From contig JBDTAC010000050.1 of NCBI GenBank assembly GCA_039924845.1, positions 1-34,739 on the forward strand: a stretch of 34,739 nucleotides of DNA, given 5' to 3'. The notes below the pieces were generated by a model. It worked only from the letters and a program-made list of their open reading frames with translations. It was not told where the DNA came from and made no database searches. This stretch comes from Bacteroidia bacterium. Its GTDB lineage: Bacteria > Bacteroidota > Bacteroidia > DATLTG01. Shown in pieces: positions 15,398-23,155 of this stretch; the stretch's first letter is position 1, and the number at the start of each line of letters is the position of its first letter. Both the position numbers and the translations under genes were made by a program.

Positions 15398-16312
15398 ATG
15401 AAAATCAACGAGAATACGCCAGTTCAAGAGATCAACGATTCGATACTTTCTTCTTTTGGTGTGAAATTATTTGTCAAACGAGACGATTTGAATCATCCGC
15501 AGATTAGCGGAAATAAATGGTTTAAACTCAAATACAACCTCGAAGAAGCCCGTATTCAACAGCATACTACGCTACTTACTTTTGGCGGATCTTTTTCCAA
15601 TCACATTGCTGCAACAGCTGCTGCCGGTAAAGAATATGATTTTAAAACCATCGGAATTATTCGTGGTGATGAAAAAAAAATTCTGAACAGCACTTTAAAA
15701 TTTGCTTCCGAATGTGGTATGAAATTGCATTTTATCAGTCGTGAAAAATACCGTGAAAAAGAAAATTCTGATTTTCTTGAGGAGTTAAAAAAAATATTTG
15801 GAAATTTTTATTTGCTTCCAGAAGGAGGTTCTAATTTATTAGCAGTAAAAGGCTGTGCAGAAATTATTAAAAATGTTTCTGTGCCGTTTGATTATGTCTG
15901 TTGTTCTTGCGGAACAGGTACAACGCTTGCAGGTATTGCTTCTTCGTTAAATACGAATCAAAAAGCGATTGGGTTCTCTTCTTTAAAAGGGGCGGATTTC
16001 CTCGAGAAAAACATTCAAAAAATGATTGTTGATTTCAGCGGAAAAGACCGTCACAATTGGCAAATTAATCACGATTTCCATTTCGGACGTTATGCAAAAG
16101 TAACGAATGAATTGAAAACATTTATTTCTGATTTTGAATTGAAACACACCATTCCGCTTGATTTTGTGTACACTGGAAAATTATTTTTCGGAATTTATGA
16201 TTTAATTCAAAAAGGTTTTTTTGTAAAAGGCGAAACTATTTTAGTCGTTCATACTGGCGGCTTGCAAGGTAATGCCGGATTTACATCGCCAAAAAAGGCG
16301 TTGAAAAATTAA
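15398..16312 (+). CDS. PLP-dependent ACC deaminase/D-cysteine desulfhydrase family enzyme
   Basis: From the ATG at 15398 the protein has 304 residues. It belongs to fold type II PLP enzymes. The Schiff-base lysine is K40 in ISGNKWFKLKYNL, SNHIAATAAAG follows as the substrate or carboxylate loop, and CGTGTTLAG binds the PLP phosphate. Family activities are 1-aminocyclopropane-1-carboxylate deamination or D-cysteine desulfhydration. Bacteroidota members are usually annotated with both names, and the residues that separate them cannot be judged here. The in-frame TTG at 15374 is rejected because the bases 15374-15397 are an AT-rich palindrome copy rather than conserved coding sequence. The stop codon lies in a perfect 32-bp palindrome. 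Confidence 0.88.
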   Translation: MKINENTPVQEINDSILSSFGVKLFVKRDDLNHPQISGNKWFKLKYNLEEARIQQHTTLLTFGGSFSNHIAATAAAGKEYDFKTIGIIRGDEKKILNSTLKFASECGMKLHFISREKYREKENSDFLEELKKIFGNFYLLPEGGSNLLAVKGCAEIIKNVSVPFDYVCCSCGTGTTLAGIASSLNTNQKAIGFSSLKGADFLEKNIQKMIVDFSGKDRHNWQINHDFHFGRYAKVTNELKTFISDFELKHTIPLDFVYTGKLFFGIYDLIQKGFFVKGETILVVHTGGLQGNAGFTSPKKALKN

Positions 16313-16326
16313 TTTTTCAACGCCTT
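16295..16326. terminator. Perfect 32-bp palindrome at convergent gene ends
   Basis: The sequence is AAGGCGTTGAAAAATT followed immediately by its exact complement. It includes the TAA of the PLP enzyme (16310-16312) and lies 20 bp before the convergent outer-membrane protein stop. This is the best-formed member of the palindrome family; a two-way terminator is the likely role. Confidence 0.7.
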
Positions 16327-16346
16327 AAAATTTTAAGAATAAATTC

Positions 16347-16976
16347 TTACCATTTGTAAGATAAGCCGAGCGTAAGGTTGGAATACCCATATCCTAACTC
16401 TCCGAAAATACCGAAATTACTAAACATATAACGAGCTCCAATAAAAAAGGAAGGAGTTACATAACTGGAATAAGATTGTGCAGTAGTATTGTAACCGTAA
16501 TAACCAGGGTGTCCGTAATTAGGATCTGTATTAGTATAGGAATAACTCGTGTGATAATATCCAATCATTAATCCAGCATAAGGATCAAATTTATCATTCT
16601 TCGTTTTTAAATGATACGCTGCTCTTAATCCAATAATGTAATAAGTCCAACTATCTTTTTCGGTATAATTTTGCCAAATACCATTTCCATCCCAATCTTG
16701 AAAATTATTGCTGTAAGATATCCCTTTATAAGCAAACAAACCACCCAATGAAATAGTTCCCGGACCAATATTAGGCCAGATTCCTTGTTCATACGAAACA
16801 GAAATCGCAGGCGTTGCAGAATATCCAGCTCCGAAATAAGTGTATTCACCACCAAAACCAACTCCCAGATTAATAACGTTGGTACCTTTATCGAATCCTT
16901 GGGCTTTTACCGAAGTCGAAAAGAGTAATCCAAATGCAGCTAAACCCGCTGTGAGTAAAATAATTTGTTTTTTCAT
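16347..16976 (-). CDS. Outer-membrane beta-barrel protein
   Basis: This 209-residue protein has a signal peptide (about 1-25, ending TSVKAQ). The mature part is rich in Gly, Tyr and alternating aromatic residues (VGFGGEYTYFGAGYSATPAISVSYEQ at about 38-63). It ends in GYSNLTLGLSYKW, with the aromatic C-terminus typical of barrels inserted by BamA. The size suggests eight strands, comparable to the OmpW/OmpX-like group, though it cannot be placed in a named family. A TATATTCG box at 17001-17008 on the minus strand is a plausible promoter. It is monocistronic between a convergent gene and an uncertain region. Confidence 0.8.
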   Translation of the reverse strand: MKKQIILLTAGLAAFGLLFSTSVKAQGFDKGTNVINLGVGFGGEYTYFGAGYSATPAISVSYEQGIWPNIGPGTISLGGLFAYKGISYSNNFQDWDGNGIWQNYTEKDSWTYYIIGLRAAYHLKTKNDKFDPYAGLMIGYYHTSYSYTNTDPNYGHPGYYGYNTTAQSYSSYVTPSFFIGARYMFSNFGIFGELGYGYSNLTLGLSYKW

Positions 16977-17000
16977 GTTTTTGTTTTTTAGTTTTTGGTG

Positions 17001-17008
17001 CGAATATA
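17001..17008 (-). promoter_or_regulatory. Possible -7 element (TATATTCG)
   Basis: The minus strand reads TATATTCGC, one mismatch from TAnnTTTGC, 24 nt before the barrel gene's ATG. Confidence 0.4.
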
Positions 17009-17091
17009 AGACAGTTTAGAAAATACGTTGAAATATTTTTTGCTTTTTTTACCTGTTTATTTGCTTATTTGTTTGAAAATAGTTGGCAATT

Positions 17092-17316
17092 TTAATTTCC
17101 ACAGGATAAATCATACACCAAATTATCGCAATTCACCTTATTTACGTAAGCATCTGATCCTCCTTTTCTGATTTCTTTAATGCAGACCATTGTTTCGACA
17201 AATGCATTTCCAAAGGTGGATGATTGGGCACTTAGCAATTGCTTTTTAAACTGAGCTGTTTTTAAATCATCTCCGTATTTCAACGTTACAATATTATCAT
17301 CTACCGAACTTTCCAA
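17092..17316 (-). CDS. Uncertain small ORF, possibly a gene remnant
   Basis: The frame is open on the minus strand from a TGA at about 17443-17445 down to the stop at 17092, but contains no ATG or GTG. The nearest usable start is a TTG at 17314-17316, giving 74 residues beginning LESSVDDNIVTLKYGDDLKT. The full open stretch (about 117 residues) reads like a real protein, including QDNYNQQLINLLQNYIPKIK. It may therefore be a gene that lost its 5' end. I do not recognise a family. Confidence 0.3.
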   Translation of the reverse strand: MESSVDDNIVTLKYGDDLKTAQFKKQLLSAQSSTFGNAFVETMVCIKEIRKGGSDAYVNKVNCDNLVYDLSCGN

Positions 17317-17380
17317 CGCCTTTATTTTTGGAATATAATTTTGTAGTAAATTAATTAGTTGCTGGTTATAATTATCTTGA

Positions 17381-17656
17381 ATGGAAACTATTTTTTGCCA
17401 ATATTTTCCTTCTATCCCATCAACGCAAGTGCAAGATACCGTTCAGCTGGGCACGTTCTCGTATAAGGTAAATCGCAATTTGAATAAAGAACGTTACAGT
17501 GAAGATCAAAAAATACTTCAATTGCTTGTGAAAGGTTACGAATCAACCAATAGAAAAAATTGCTTGAAACAATTGGAACCACTCCACAAAAGTGCTTATC
17601 GCAATATTCGCTTCATCTCCAAACTGATTTCAACTGAATTAACAAGCACTTGTTGA
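17381..17656 (+). CDS. Hypothetical small protein (91 aa)
   Basis: An ATG directly after a TGA begins 91 residues, basic and helix-prone, including YSEDQKILQLLVKGYEST and RNIRFISKLISTELTSTC. No signal peptide or known domain is seen. It overlaps the upstream part of the minus-strand open frame at 17092-17442, and at most one of the two is likely to be real over the overlap. No promoter box is evident. The GH73 gene follows 75 nt later on the same strand. Confidence 0.35.
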   Translation: METIFCQYFPSIPSTQVQDTVQLGTFSYKVNRNLNKERYSEDQKILQLLVKGYESTNRKNCLKQLEPLHKSAYRNIRFISKLISTELTSTC

Positions 17657-17731
17657 AATTTTTTATTTCGCTTAGCTGAGCCATCAATTGAAGGACTTAC
17701 CTTTACACATTGATTTTTCTTATTCAAACTA

Positions 17732-18724
17732 ATGTTAGTTCGAAAAAAAATAATTTTAATTACGTGTTGTTGCGTTTCTTTCATCACTGCAAATGCGCAG
17801 CCAGCAAAGATGTCGCCCAATCAATACATTGCCACCTATAAGAGCGATGCCATTGAGGAAATGCTAACGTACGGAATTCCCGCAAGTATCACGCTGGCGC
17901 AAGGTTTGCTCGAATCCAACAATGGCAATAGCCCTTTGGCAATTTATGCCAACAATCATTTCGGGATAAAATGTCATTTGGATTGGACTGGAGAAACGTA
18001 CATGAAGGACGATGACGAAAAAAATGAATGTTTTCGAAAATATCCCAATGTTTTGGATTCTTACAAAGATCATGTAGAATTTTTGAAATCTCGACCTCGA
18101 TATGCTTTTTTATTTTCATTCAAAACTACCGATTATCAAGATTGGGCGAAAGGTTTAAAACAAGCTGGATATGCAACAGATCCGCGATATCCACAACGAC
18201 TCATTGAAATTATTCAAACCAATAAACTATACCAATTCGATACCATTAAATCACTTCCAGTAACTATTCAAACTCCTGAAATAGCTGCTACTGATTCCCA
18301 AACAAATTTAAAAAATATCATTCAAAAAAATAATTTTTCGATTGTTGAAAATGCCAATGCTCCCGCAACATATCAAGTGTTAGAATGCAACCATTTGAAG
18401 TTTATTATAGTACATCAAGGCGATACTTTTTACCGTATTTCAAGGGCATTCGATCTTGATTTGCCACAATTATTTCGTTTCAACGATCTCCCAAAAACGG
18501 CTGCGATGCCTGCTCTACACTCTGGCGATCGTATTTATATTCAGCCAAAACGCAGAAAAGCAATGGACGATTTTCACACCGTTGAACCTGGTGAAACCAT
18601 GTATTCCATTTCGCAAGATTATGGCATTCGTTTGAAATCACTGTATCGTAAAAACTGTATGAAATCAGGATCAGAGCCGATAGCCGGACAAAAACTTTGG
18701 TTGCGTCGTAAAAAAAATAATTAA
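17732..18724 (+). CDS. GH73 glucosaminidase with two LysM domains
   Basis: The protein has 330 residues. A signal peptide covers about 1-22 (IILITCCCVSFITANAQ). The GH73 endo-beta-N-acetylglucosaminidase domain spans about 28-172; E61 in TLAQGLLESNNGNSPLA is the expected catalytic acid, and FGIKCHLDWTGET and YPQRLIEIIQTNKLY follow. Two LysM repeats lie at about 222-272 (FIIVHQGDTFYRISRAF) and about 280-326 (FHTVEPGETMYSISQDYG), which bind peptidoglycan. It probably cleaves wall glycan during growth or division in the periplasm. The linker before the first LysM contains the AT-rich palindrome, read as KNNFS at about 199-203. Confidence 0.92.
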   Translation: MLVRKKIILITCCCVSFITANAQPAKMSPNQYIATYKSDAIEEMLTYGIPASITLAQGLLESNNGNSPLAIYANNHFGIKCHLDWTGETYMKDDDEKNECFRKYPNVLDSYKDHVEFLKSRPRYAFLFSFKTTDYQDWAKGLKQAGYATDPRYPQRLIEIIQTNKLYQFDTIKSLPVTIQTPEIAATDSQTNLKNIIQKNNFSIVENANAPATYQVLECNHLKFIIVHQGDTFYRISRAFDLDLPQLFRFNDLPKTAAMPALHSGDRIYIQPKRRKAMDDFHTVEPGETMYSISQDYGIRLKSLYRKNCMKSGSEPIAGQKLWLRRKKNN

Positions 18725-18755
18725 AATAATACGAGGAACATCGAAAAAAACGATT

Positions 18756-18773
18756 CGAAAAATTAATTTTTCG
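18756..18773. repeat. AT-rich palindrome between convergent genes
   Basis: CGAAAAATTAATTTTTCG is a perfect 18-bp palindrome containing the stop codon of the DoxX gene. It is also the only hairpin between that gene and the convergent GH73 gene. Confidence 0.6.
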
Positions 18774-19122
18774 TGTACAAAAAAGCCCAATAAATTAAAA
18801 TAAATTGTAAAGGAAGTCGAGCAACTGTGAACCAAAAACGCGGATTTTGGTGCTGCCAATAATTGATACTCATTTGAATATTGGCAGGAAATACAGCAAT
18901 AAGCAACACGATTATCAGCCATGCTCCAAGGGTTCTCGTTGCTGGCGGGAGTAATAAAAGCGCAAAAATAATTTCGCAGACACCGCTCGTATAATTTAAA
19001 AAAATAGGGTTTGGAAGCCAAGCCGGAATTATTTTTTCATACCCTTTCGGATGCACGAAATGATTGATTCCAGCAGCCACGTAGAGTACTGACATCAAGT
19101 AAAGGAAAATTTGTTTTGTCAT
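18763..19122 (-). CDS. DoxX-like family membrane protein
   Basis: This 119-residue protein has four hydrophobic helices (about 3-20, 42-60, 65-83, 98-115). MSVLYVAAGINHFVHPKGYE near the N-terminus and FPANIQMSINYW in the third segment are typical of the DoxX/SURF4-like family. Members include the small subunit of a thiosulfate:quinone oxidoreductase, but most, including this one, have no assigned reaction. The last two residues (Lys-Asn) and the stop are encoded within an AT-rich palindrome. Confidence 0.82.
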   Translation of the reverse strand: MTKQIFLYLMSVLYVAAGINHFVHPKGYEKIIPAWLPNPIFLNYTSGVCEIIFALLLLPPATRTLGAWLIIVLLIAVFPANIQMSINYWQHQNPRFWFTVARLPLQFILIYWAFLYTKN

Positions 19123-19144
19123 TTGAAAAATTATTTTTTCGAAG
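19122..19144. repeat. AT-rich palindrome in divergent intergenic region
   Basis: TTTGAAAAATTATTTTTTCGAAG abuts the DoxX start codon, between DoxX and the divergent gldA. It is not at a gene end, so termination is not a sufficient explanation for the family. Confidence 0.55.
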
Positions 19145-19245
19145 TCAATATTTTATATAATAAGAGATTAAATGTATCCTTTTTTCAGATAAGAGAAGTA
19201 ATATGTTAAAAAAACAAAAAACAGATTTTTGAAAAAATATTTGAT

Positions 19246-19253
19246 TAATTTCG
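19246..19253 (+). promoter_or_regulatory. Possible -7 element (TAATTTCG) for gldA
   Basis: TAATTTCG is one mismatch from TAnnTTTG and lies 21 nt before the gldA ATG. Confidence 0.35.
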
Positions 19254-19274
19254 GGCATCTAATCTTTCATTTCC

Positions 19275-20180
19275 ATGAGTATAAAAGTAAATAATATCAG
19301 CAAAAAATACGGAGAACAATTGGCGCTCAATGCTGTTTCATTTGAAATAAATTCGGGAGAAATTGTCGGATTTCTTGGACCAAACGGTGCTGGAAAATCA
19401 ACAATGATGAAAATCATAACGTGCTTTATTCCGCAAACAACGGGCGATGCAAGTGTTTGCGGATTTGATGTGTCCGAAGAATCCATGGAAGTGCGTAAAA
19501 GCGTGGGCTATTTGGCGGAACACAATCCTTTGTATTTGGATATGTATGTGAAAGAATATTTGGAGTTTGTTGCTGGCTTACACAAGCTCAAAAATATACC
19601 GCAACGTATCGCTGAAATGATTGAAATTACAGGACTTCAGATAGAACAAAAGAAAAAAATCGGAGCACTTTCCAAAGGATACCGTCAGCGTGTTGGATTA
19701 GCGCAAGCACTGATTCACGATCCGAAAGTATTGATTTTAGACGAACCTACAACAGGTTTAGATCCCAATCAATTAGCGGAAATTCGTCAGTTGATTATTA
19801 AAATCGGGAAAGAAAAAACGGTAATGCTTTCTACCCATATTATGCAAGAAGTGGAAGCCGTTTGTAGCCGCGTCATTATCATCAATAAAGGACAAATTGT
19901 GGCAGACAAGCCAACAGAACAACTTCAAAAATCGCCAGAAAGCGAACAAATTATTACAGTGGAATTTGATAAAGCCCCGAACGAAAATTTCTTAAAAAAC
20001 ATAGAAGGTGTTACTAATGTGATGCAATTAAATGGGAATACTTGGCAAATGACTGCTCAAACTACAGCGGATATTCGACCGCTTATTTTTCAATATGCCG
20101 TAAAAAATAATTTAACGGTGCTCGCTATGAATAAGGAAGAGCGGAAATTGGAAGATGTTTTTAAAGAATTGACAAAATAA
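19275..20180 (+). CDS. gldA: ABC transporter ATPase GldA
   Basis: The protein has 301 residues. Walker A GPNGAGKST is at 35-43, the ABC signature is LSKGYRQRVGLAQAL, and Walker B with D-loop is VLILDEPTTGLDP. The switch histidine is in VMLSTHIMQE. Length and sequence, including the C-terminal EERKLEDVFKELT, fit GldA. GldA forms an ABC complex with GldF and GldG that is needed for gliding in some Flavobacteria. The gldF and gldG partners are not beside it here, and the gene is alone on its strand, followed by a convergent membrane protein. A generic CcmA-type ATPase is the alternative. Confidence 0.82.
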   Translation: MSIKVNNISKKYGEQLALNAVSFEINSGEIVGFLGPNGAGKSTMMKIITCFIPQTTGDASVCGFDVSEESMEVRKSVGYLAEHNPLYLDMYVKEYLEFVAGLHKLKNIPQRIAEMIEITGLQIEQKKKIGALSKGYRQRVGLAQALIHDPKVLILDEPTTGLDPNQLAEIRQLIIKIGKEKTVMLSTHIMQEVEAVCSRVIIINKGQIVADKPTEQLQKSPESEQIITVEFDKAPNENFLKNIEGVTNVMQLNGNTWQMTAQTTADIRPLIFQYAVKNNLTVLAMNKEERKLEDVFKELTK

Positions 20181-20197
20181 AAATTGCTTTTTTCGTC

Positions 20198-20220
20198 TTT
20201 GAAAAATCATTTTTTTGAAC
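20198..20220. repeat. AT-rich palindrome between convergent genes
   Basis: TTTGAAAAATCATTTTTTTGAAC lies between the gldA stop and the convergent membrane-protein stop. It carries a core variant (TC in place of TT). Confidence 0.5.
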
Positions 20221-20240
20221 GTTAAAAAGTAATGAGAAAA

Positions 20241-21749
20241 TCACACAATTTTTTTCAAAAAAGGAAATTTTTGCAGCATTTTTTCTTTGTCTAACAACAA
20301 TAAAAAGGCAATTACCCAAAAAGGCAACAGCGGAATTTTATATCGCACCATTGCGCCGAATACAGGTGTTACCATTCCAATAATTGTAGCCAAAAAAATG
20401 GTAAAACTGAAACAAAATAAAAACATTTTCAATGTTTCGGCAGAAGGCTTTTTGAAAAAAAACAAAGATAGTATGATGATGCCGGCAATCAGTAAATTTT
20501 CCAGTGCGGTAAGTAACATCAAAGGCGAAGAACATTCAAAAAGAGTAGGCCGAAACAAGCAATTAACAATAGCTTGAGGCGCATTCCACAAAAAACTTTT
20601 TAATGAAGGCGCAAGCGGATGGATGTCTATTTTACTTTTCGCAGGCACTAAGCTCATTAGTAATTGATAAGTGGTAGAATCGTTTCTTGCGAAAAGAACA
20701 GGAGTTGTTATATTTCCTTTTGTCCAATATTGATAAGGCGTTCCGGTGCTTAGAAAAATATTTTTTCGAGTAATTAGAATTTGATTTTTATGTTCAGATG
20801 AAATAAAAAAAGTATCACGCGTAGCAGTATTGATGAGGTAAGTGCCGCCTCTGGCAAGGGCTACAAAGTCGTGCTGTTTTTGTGCTAATAATTTATAGGG
20901 ATTGTATTTTGGAAGAATCATTTTCACAACACTTGCTGTGCCAAGAAATAAAAATAAAATGACAAGATATTTGTACAACGGGAATTTATTTTTACTCAGC
21001 GAAATCCAGCAATTGACGAGTAATGCAGGTATAACTGCAAGTAAAATATAAGGCTTCAACAAAAGAAGATAAAAACTGCAAAATAAAATCCAGCCAATTA
21101 TTTTTAACGATTTATTTCCGGAAAGAAACTCTTGAAAATAGTAAATAAACATTCCGAAAGCGAACAATATCAATCCTTCTTTCAAAACGCCAGAGCCCCA
21201 AAATAAAACGGAAGGAATTAGAAATACAGCAAAAAATAATTCTCTTTTTTTATCTTTTAAATAAGCAACGAATGTTTTATAGATTGCCGTTAATCCTGTT
21301 AAAGAGAGGAAACAAATAAAAACAGTATGCACTTGAAAATAGCCAAATGAGAATAAAGAAACGAATGCGTTAAATCGAATAATAACACGATTATCATTGT
21401 ATAAATGATAATTAAATCCTTTGTACCAGTTCGCCATTTCGTTGTAATAAATTTCTAAATGTGGCGCATCGGAATGGAATCCGGTAAGCATTTGAAAATA
21501 ATCCAAGGGATGATTTTTGAGGGCTGAAAATAGAATTCTGCCATCGTCGTAATAGCGGTATGTATCGCTGGAAGAGCGATCTTTGTAATAATAAGTATAA
21601 ATTAACGCAAGCGCAACGCCAAAAATTATTTTCAAAATAAATACGGTAGAAATAGCTTTTTTCGATAAGCCATTTATCGAAAAAAAATCCATTTTATGGA
21701 TGAGAAAAATAAAAATTGCAGTATATAAAACACACACTAAAAATTCCAT
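20241..21749 (-). CDS. Polytopic membrane protein of unknown function
   Basis: The 502-residue protein has about ten to twelve hydrophobic segments, starting at about 2-18 and 36-55. It has a soluble loop at about 57-125 (SSSDTYRYYDDGRILFSALK) and another at about 280-385. The layout, with an acidic loop after the second helix and a long extramembrane loop, recalls GT-C glycosyltransferases and polysaccharide-assembly proteins. I cannot assign a family. It lies 33 nt after the TPR gene on the minus strand and is probably co-transcribed with pheS and that gene. Confidence 0.7.
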   Translation of the reverse strand: MEFLVCVLYTAIFIFLIHKMDFFSINGLSKKAISTVFILKIIFGVALALIYTYYYKDRSSSDTYRYYDDGRILFSALKNHPLDYFQMLTGFHSDAPHLEIYYNEMANWYKGFNYHLYNDNRVIIRFNAFVSLFSFGYFQVHTVFICFLSLTGLTAIYKTFVAYLKDKKRELFFAVFLIPSVLFWGSGVLKEGLILFAFGMFIYYFQEFLSGNKSLKIIGWILFCSFYLLLLKPYILLAVIPALLVNCWISLSKNKFPLYKYLVILFLFLGTASVVKMILPKYNPYKLLAQKQHDFVALARGGTYLINTATRDTFFISSEHKNQILITRKNIFLSTGTPYQYWTKGNITTPVLFARNDSTTYQLLMSLVPAKSKIDIHPLAPSLKSFLWNAPQAIVNCLFRPTLFECSSPLMLLTALENLLIAGIIILSLFFFKKPSAETLKMFLFCFSFTIFLATIIGMVTPVFGAMVRYKIPLLPFWVIAFLLLLDKEKMLQKFPFLKKIV

Positions 21750-21782
21750 CGTAGAAAATAAATAATGAGAATATGTGATTTT

Positions 21783-22097
21783 TTAATCGTCTGAAAGTTG
21801 CTGAAATGCTTCATTTAATTCTGAAAATGTTTTTTGATTTTTTTGAATTTTCGCTACTTCCATTCCTCTTTTGTAAATCAGAATTGCTTTTTCTGGCTCT
21901 TGGTTTTGTTCGTAAAAATGCCCTAATTGAAAATAGGTTGCTAAATAATTAGGTTTTTTTTTTAATAAATTCACCAGTATTTTTAGGGCTTCTGAAAAAT
22001 TATTTTTTGAAAGCTCTAAAGCGAATGCGTAATTTAAAAAGTCATCTTCCGGATTTTCGGATAACATTTTTTTTAACGATTCAATCCGAGTTTCCAT
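21783..22097 (-). CDS. Small TPR protein
   Basis: This 104-residue cytoplasmic protein is made of tetratricopeptide helices. NYAFALELSKNNFSEALKIL (about 22-41) and ATYFQLGHFYEQNQEPEKAI (about 53-72) show the A/G/Y/A spacing of TPR units, followed by a capping helix. It probably scaffolds protein contacts; no partner is evident. It starts 12 nt after pheS ends. The first TPR contains a copy of the AT-rich palindrome at about 21994-22008, encoding KNNFS. Confidence 0.8.
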   Translation of the reverse strand: METRIESLKKMLSENPEDDFLNYAFALELSKNNFSEALKILVNLLKKKPNYLATYFQLGHFYEQNQEPEKAILIYKRGMEVAKIQKNQKTFSELNEAFQQLSDD

Positions 22098-22109
22098 GAA
22101 ATTATTTTT

Positions 22110-23150
22110 TTAATTCGCTGCTTTAAATTGATTTAAAAAACGAATATCATTTTCAAAAAATAAACGCAAATCTTTTACTTGATATTTCAACATAGTAATG
22201 CGTTCAATGCCCATTCCGAATGCATATCCTGAATATTTTTTGCTGTCTATTTTACAATTTTCCAACACGGCAGGATCTACCATTCCGCAACCTAAAATTT
22301 CCACCCAACCACTGTATTTACAAATATTACAACCTTTTCCTTTACAGATATTACATGAGATATCCATCTCTGCGCTTGGCTCTGTGAAAGGAAAATAAGA
22401 TGGTCGTAAACGAATTTTTGTATCCTCGCCAAACATCTCTTTTGCGAAATACAAAAGCGTTTGTTTCAAATCTGCGAAGGAAACATTTTCGTCAATATAC
22501 AAACCTTCTACTTGATGAAACTGGCAATGCGCACGGGCGGAAATGGCTTCGTTGCGAAAAACTCTTCCTGGAGAAATGGTCCGAATGGGTGGTTTTGTAT
22601 GTTCCATAACGCGTACTTGAACAGAAGAAGTATGTGTGCGTAAAGCCCATTCTTGCTCGTTTTTAGCGGTTCCTTTTTTTATAAAAAAAGTATCTTGCAT
22701 ATCGCGTGCAGGATGATCTTCTGGAAAATTTAGTGCCGAAAAATTATGCCAATCGTCTTCTATTTCCGGACCTTCGGAAATCACAAAACCAATGCGAGAA
22801 AAAATAGAAATTATTTTTGCGCGAACAATGGAAAGTGGATGACGTGCGCCCAAAGCAAGTTCTTCGCCAGGCATTGTTAAATCGGCAGCAGGAGCATTTT
22901 GAGAATTATTTATTTCTTCTAATTCGGCTTTTAGAAAATTAATTTTTTCTTGTGCTTTATTTTTAAGTTCGTTCAAACTTTTTCCGAATTCCTTTCGTAG
23001 CGAAGGATCTACGGTTTTAAAATCTTCAAACAATTGTGTAACGCTTCCTTTTTTTCCGAGTAAACGAACTCGAAAATCTTCTACTTCTTGAAGCGCTTTT
23101 GGTTGAAATTTTTCAATTTCTGCAAGATTTTGTTTTATTTTTTCTTCCAC
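22110..23150 (-). CDS. pheS: Phenylalanyl-tRNA synthetase alpha subunit
   Basis: The protein has 346 residues, the normal length for bacterial PheS. It begins at GTG with an N-terminal coiled coil (about 1-90) that binds tRNA-Phe. The class II catalytic core follows, with HPLSIVRAKIISIFSRIGF, FPEDHPARDMQDTFF (motif 1 region), TISPGRVFRNEAISARAHCQ (motif 2) and FGMGIERITMLKY (motif 3). The CNICKGKGCNICKYSGWVEI segment and LGCGMVDP match the family. PheT is not in the window. It lies 5 nt after the cyclophilin gene and upstream of the TPR gene, in one minus-strand run. Confidence 0.97.
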   Translation of the reverse strand: MEEKIKQNLAEIEKFQPKALQEVEDFRVRLLGKKGSVTQLFEDFKTVDPSLRKEFGKSLNELKNKAQEKINFLKAELEEINNSQNAPAADLTMPGEELALGARHPLSIVRAKIISIFSRIGFVISEGPEIEDDWHNFSALNFPEDHPARDMQDTFFIKKGTAKNEQEWALRTHTSSVQVRVMEHTKPPIRTISPGRVFRNEAISARAHCQFHQVEGLYIDENVSFADLKQTLLYFAKEMFGEDTKIRLRPSYFPFTEPSAEMDISCNICKGKGCNICKYSGWVEILGCGMVDPAVLENCKIDSKKYSGYAFGMGIERITMLKYQVKDLRLFFENDIRFLNQFKAAN

Positions 23151-23155
23151 AAAAA

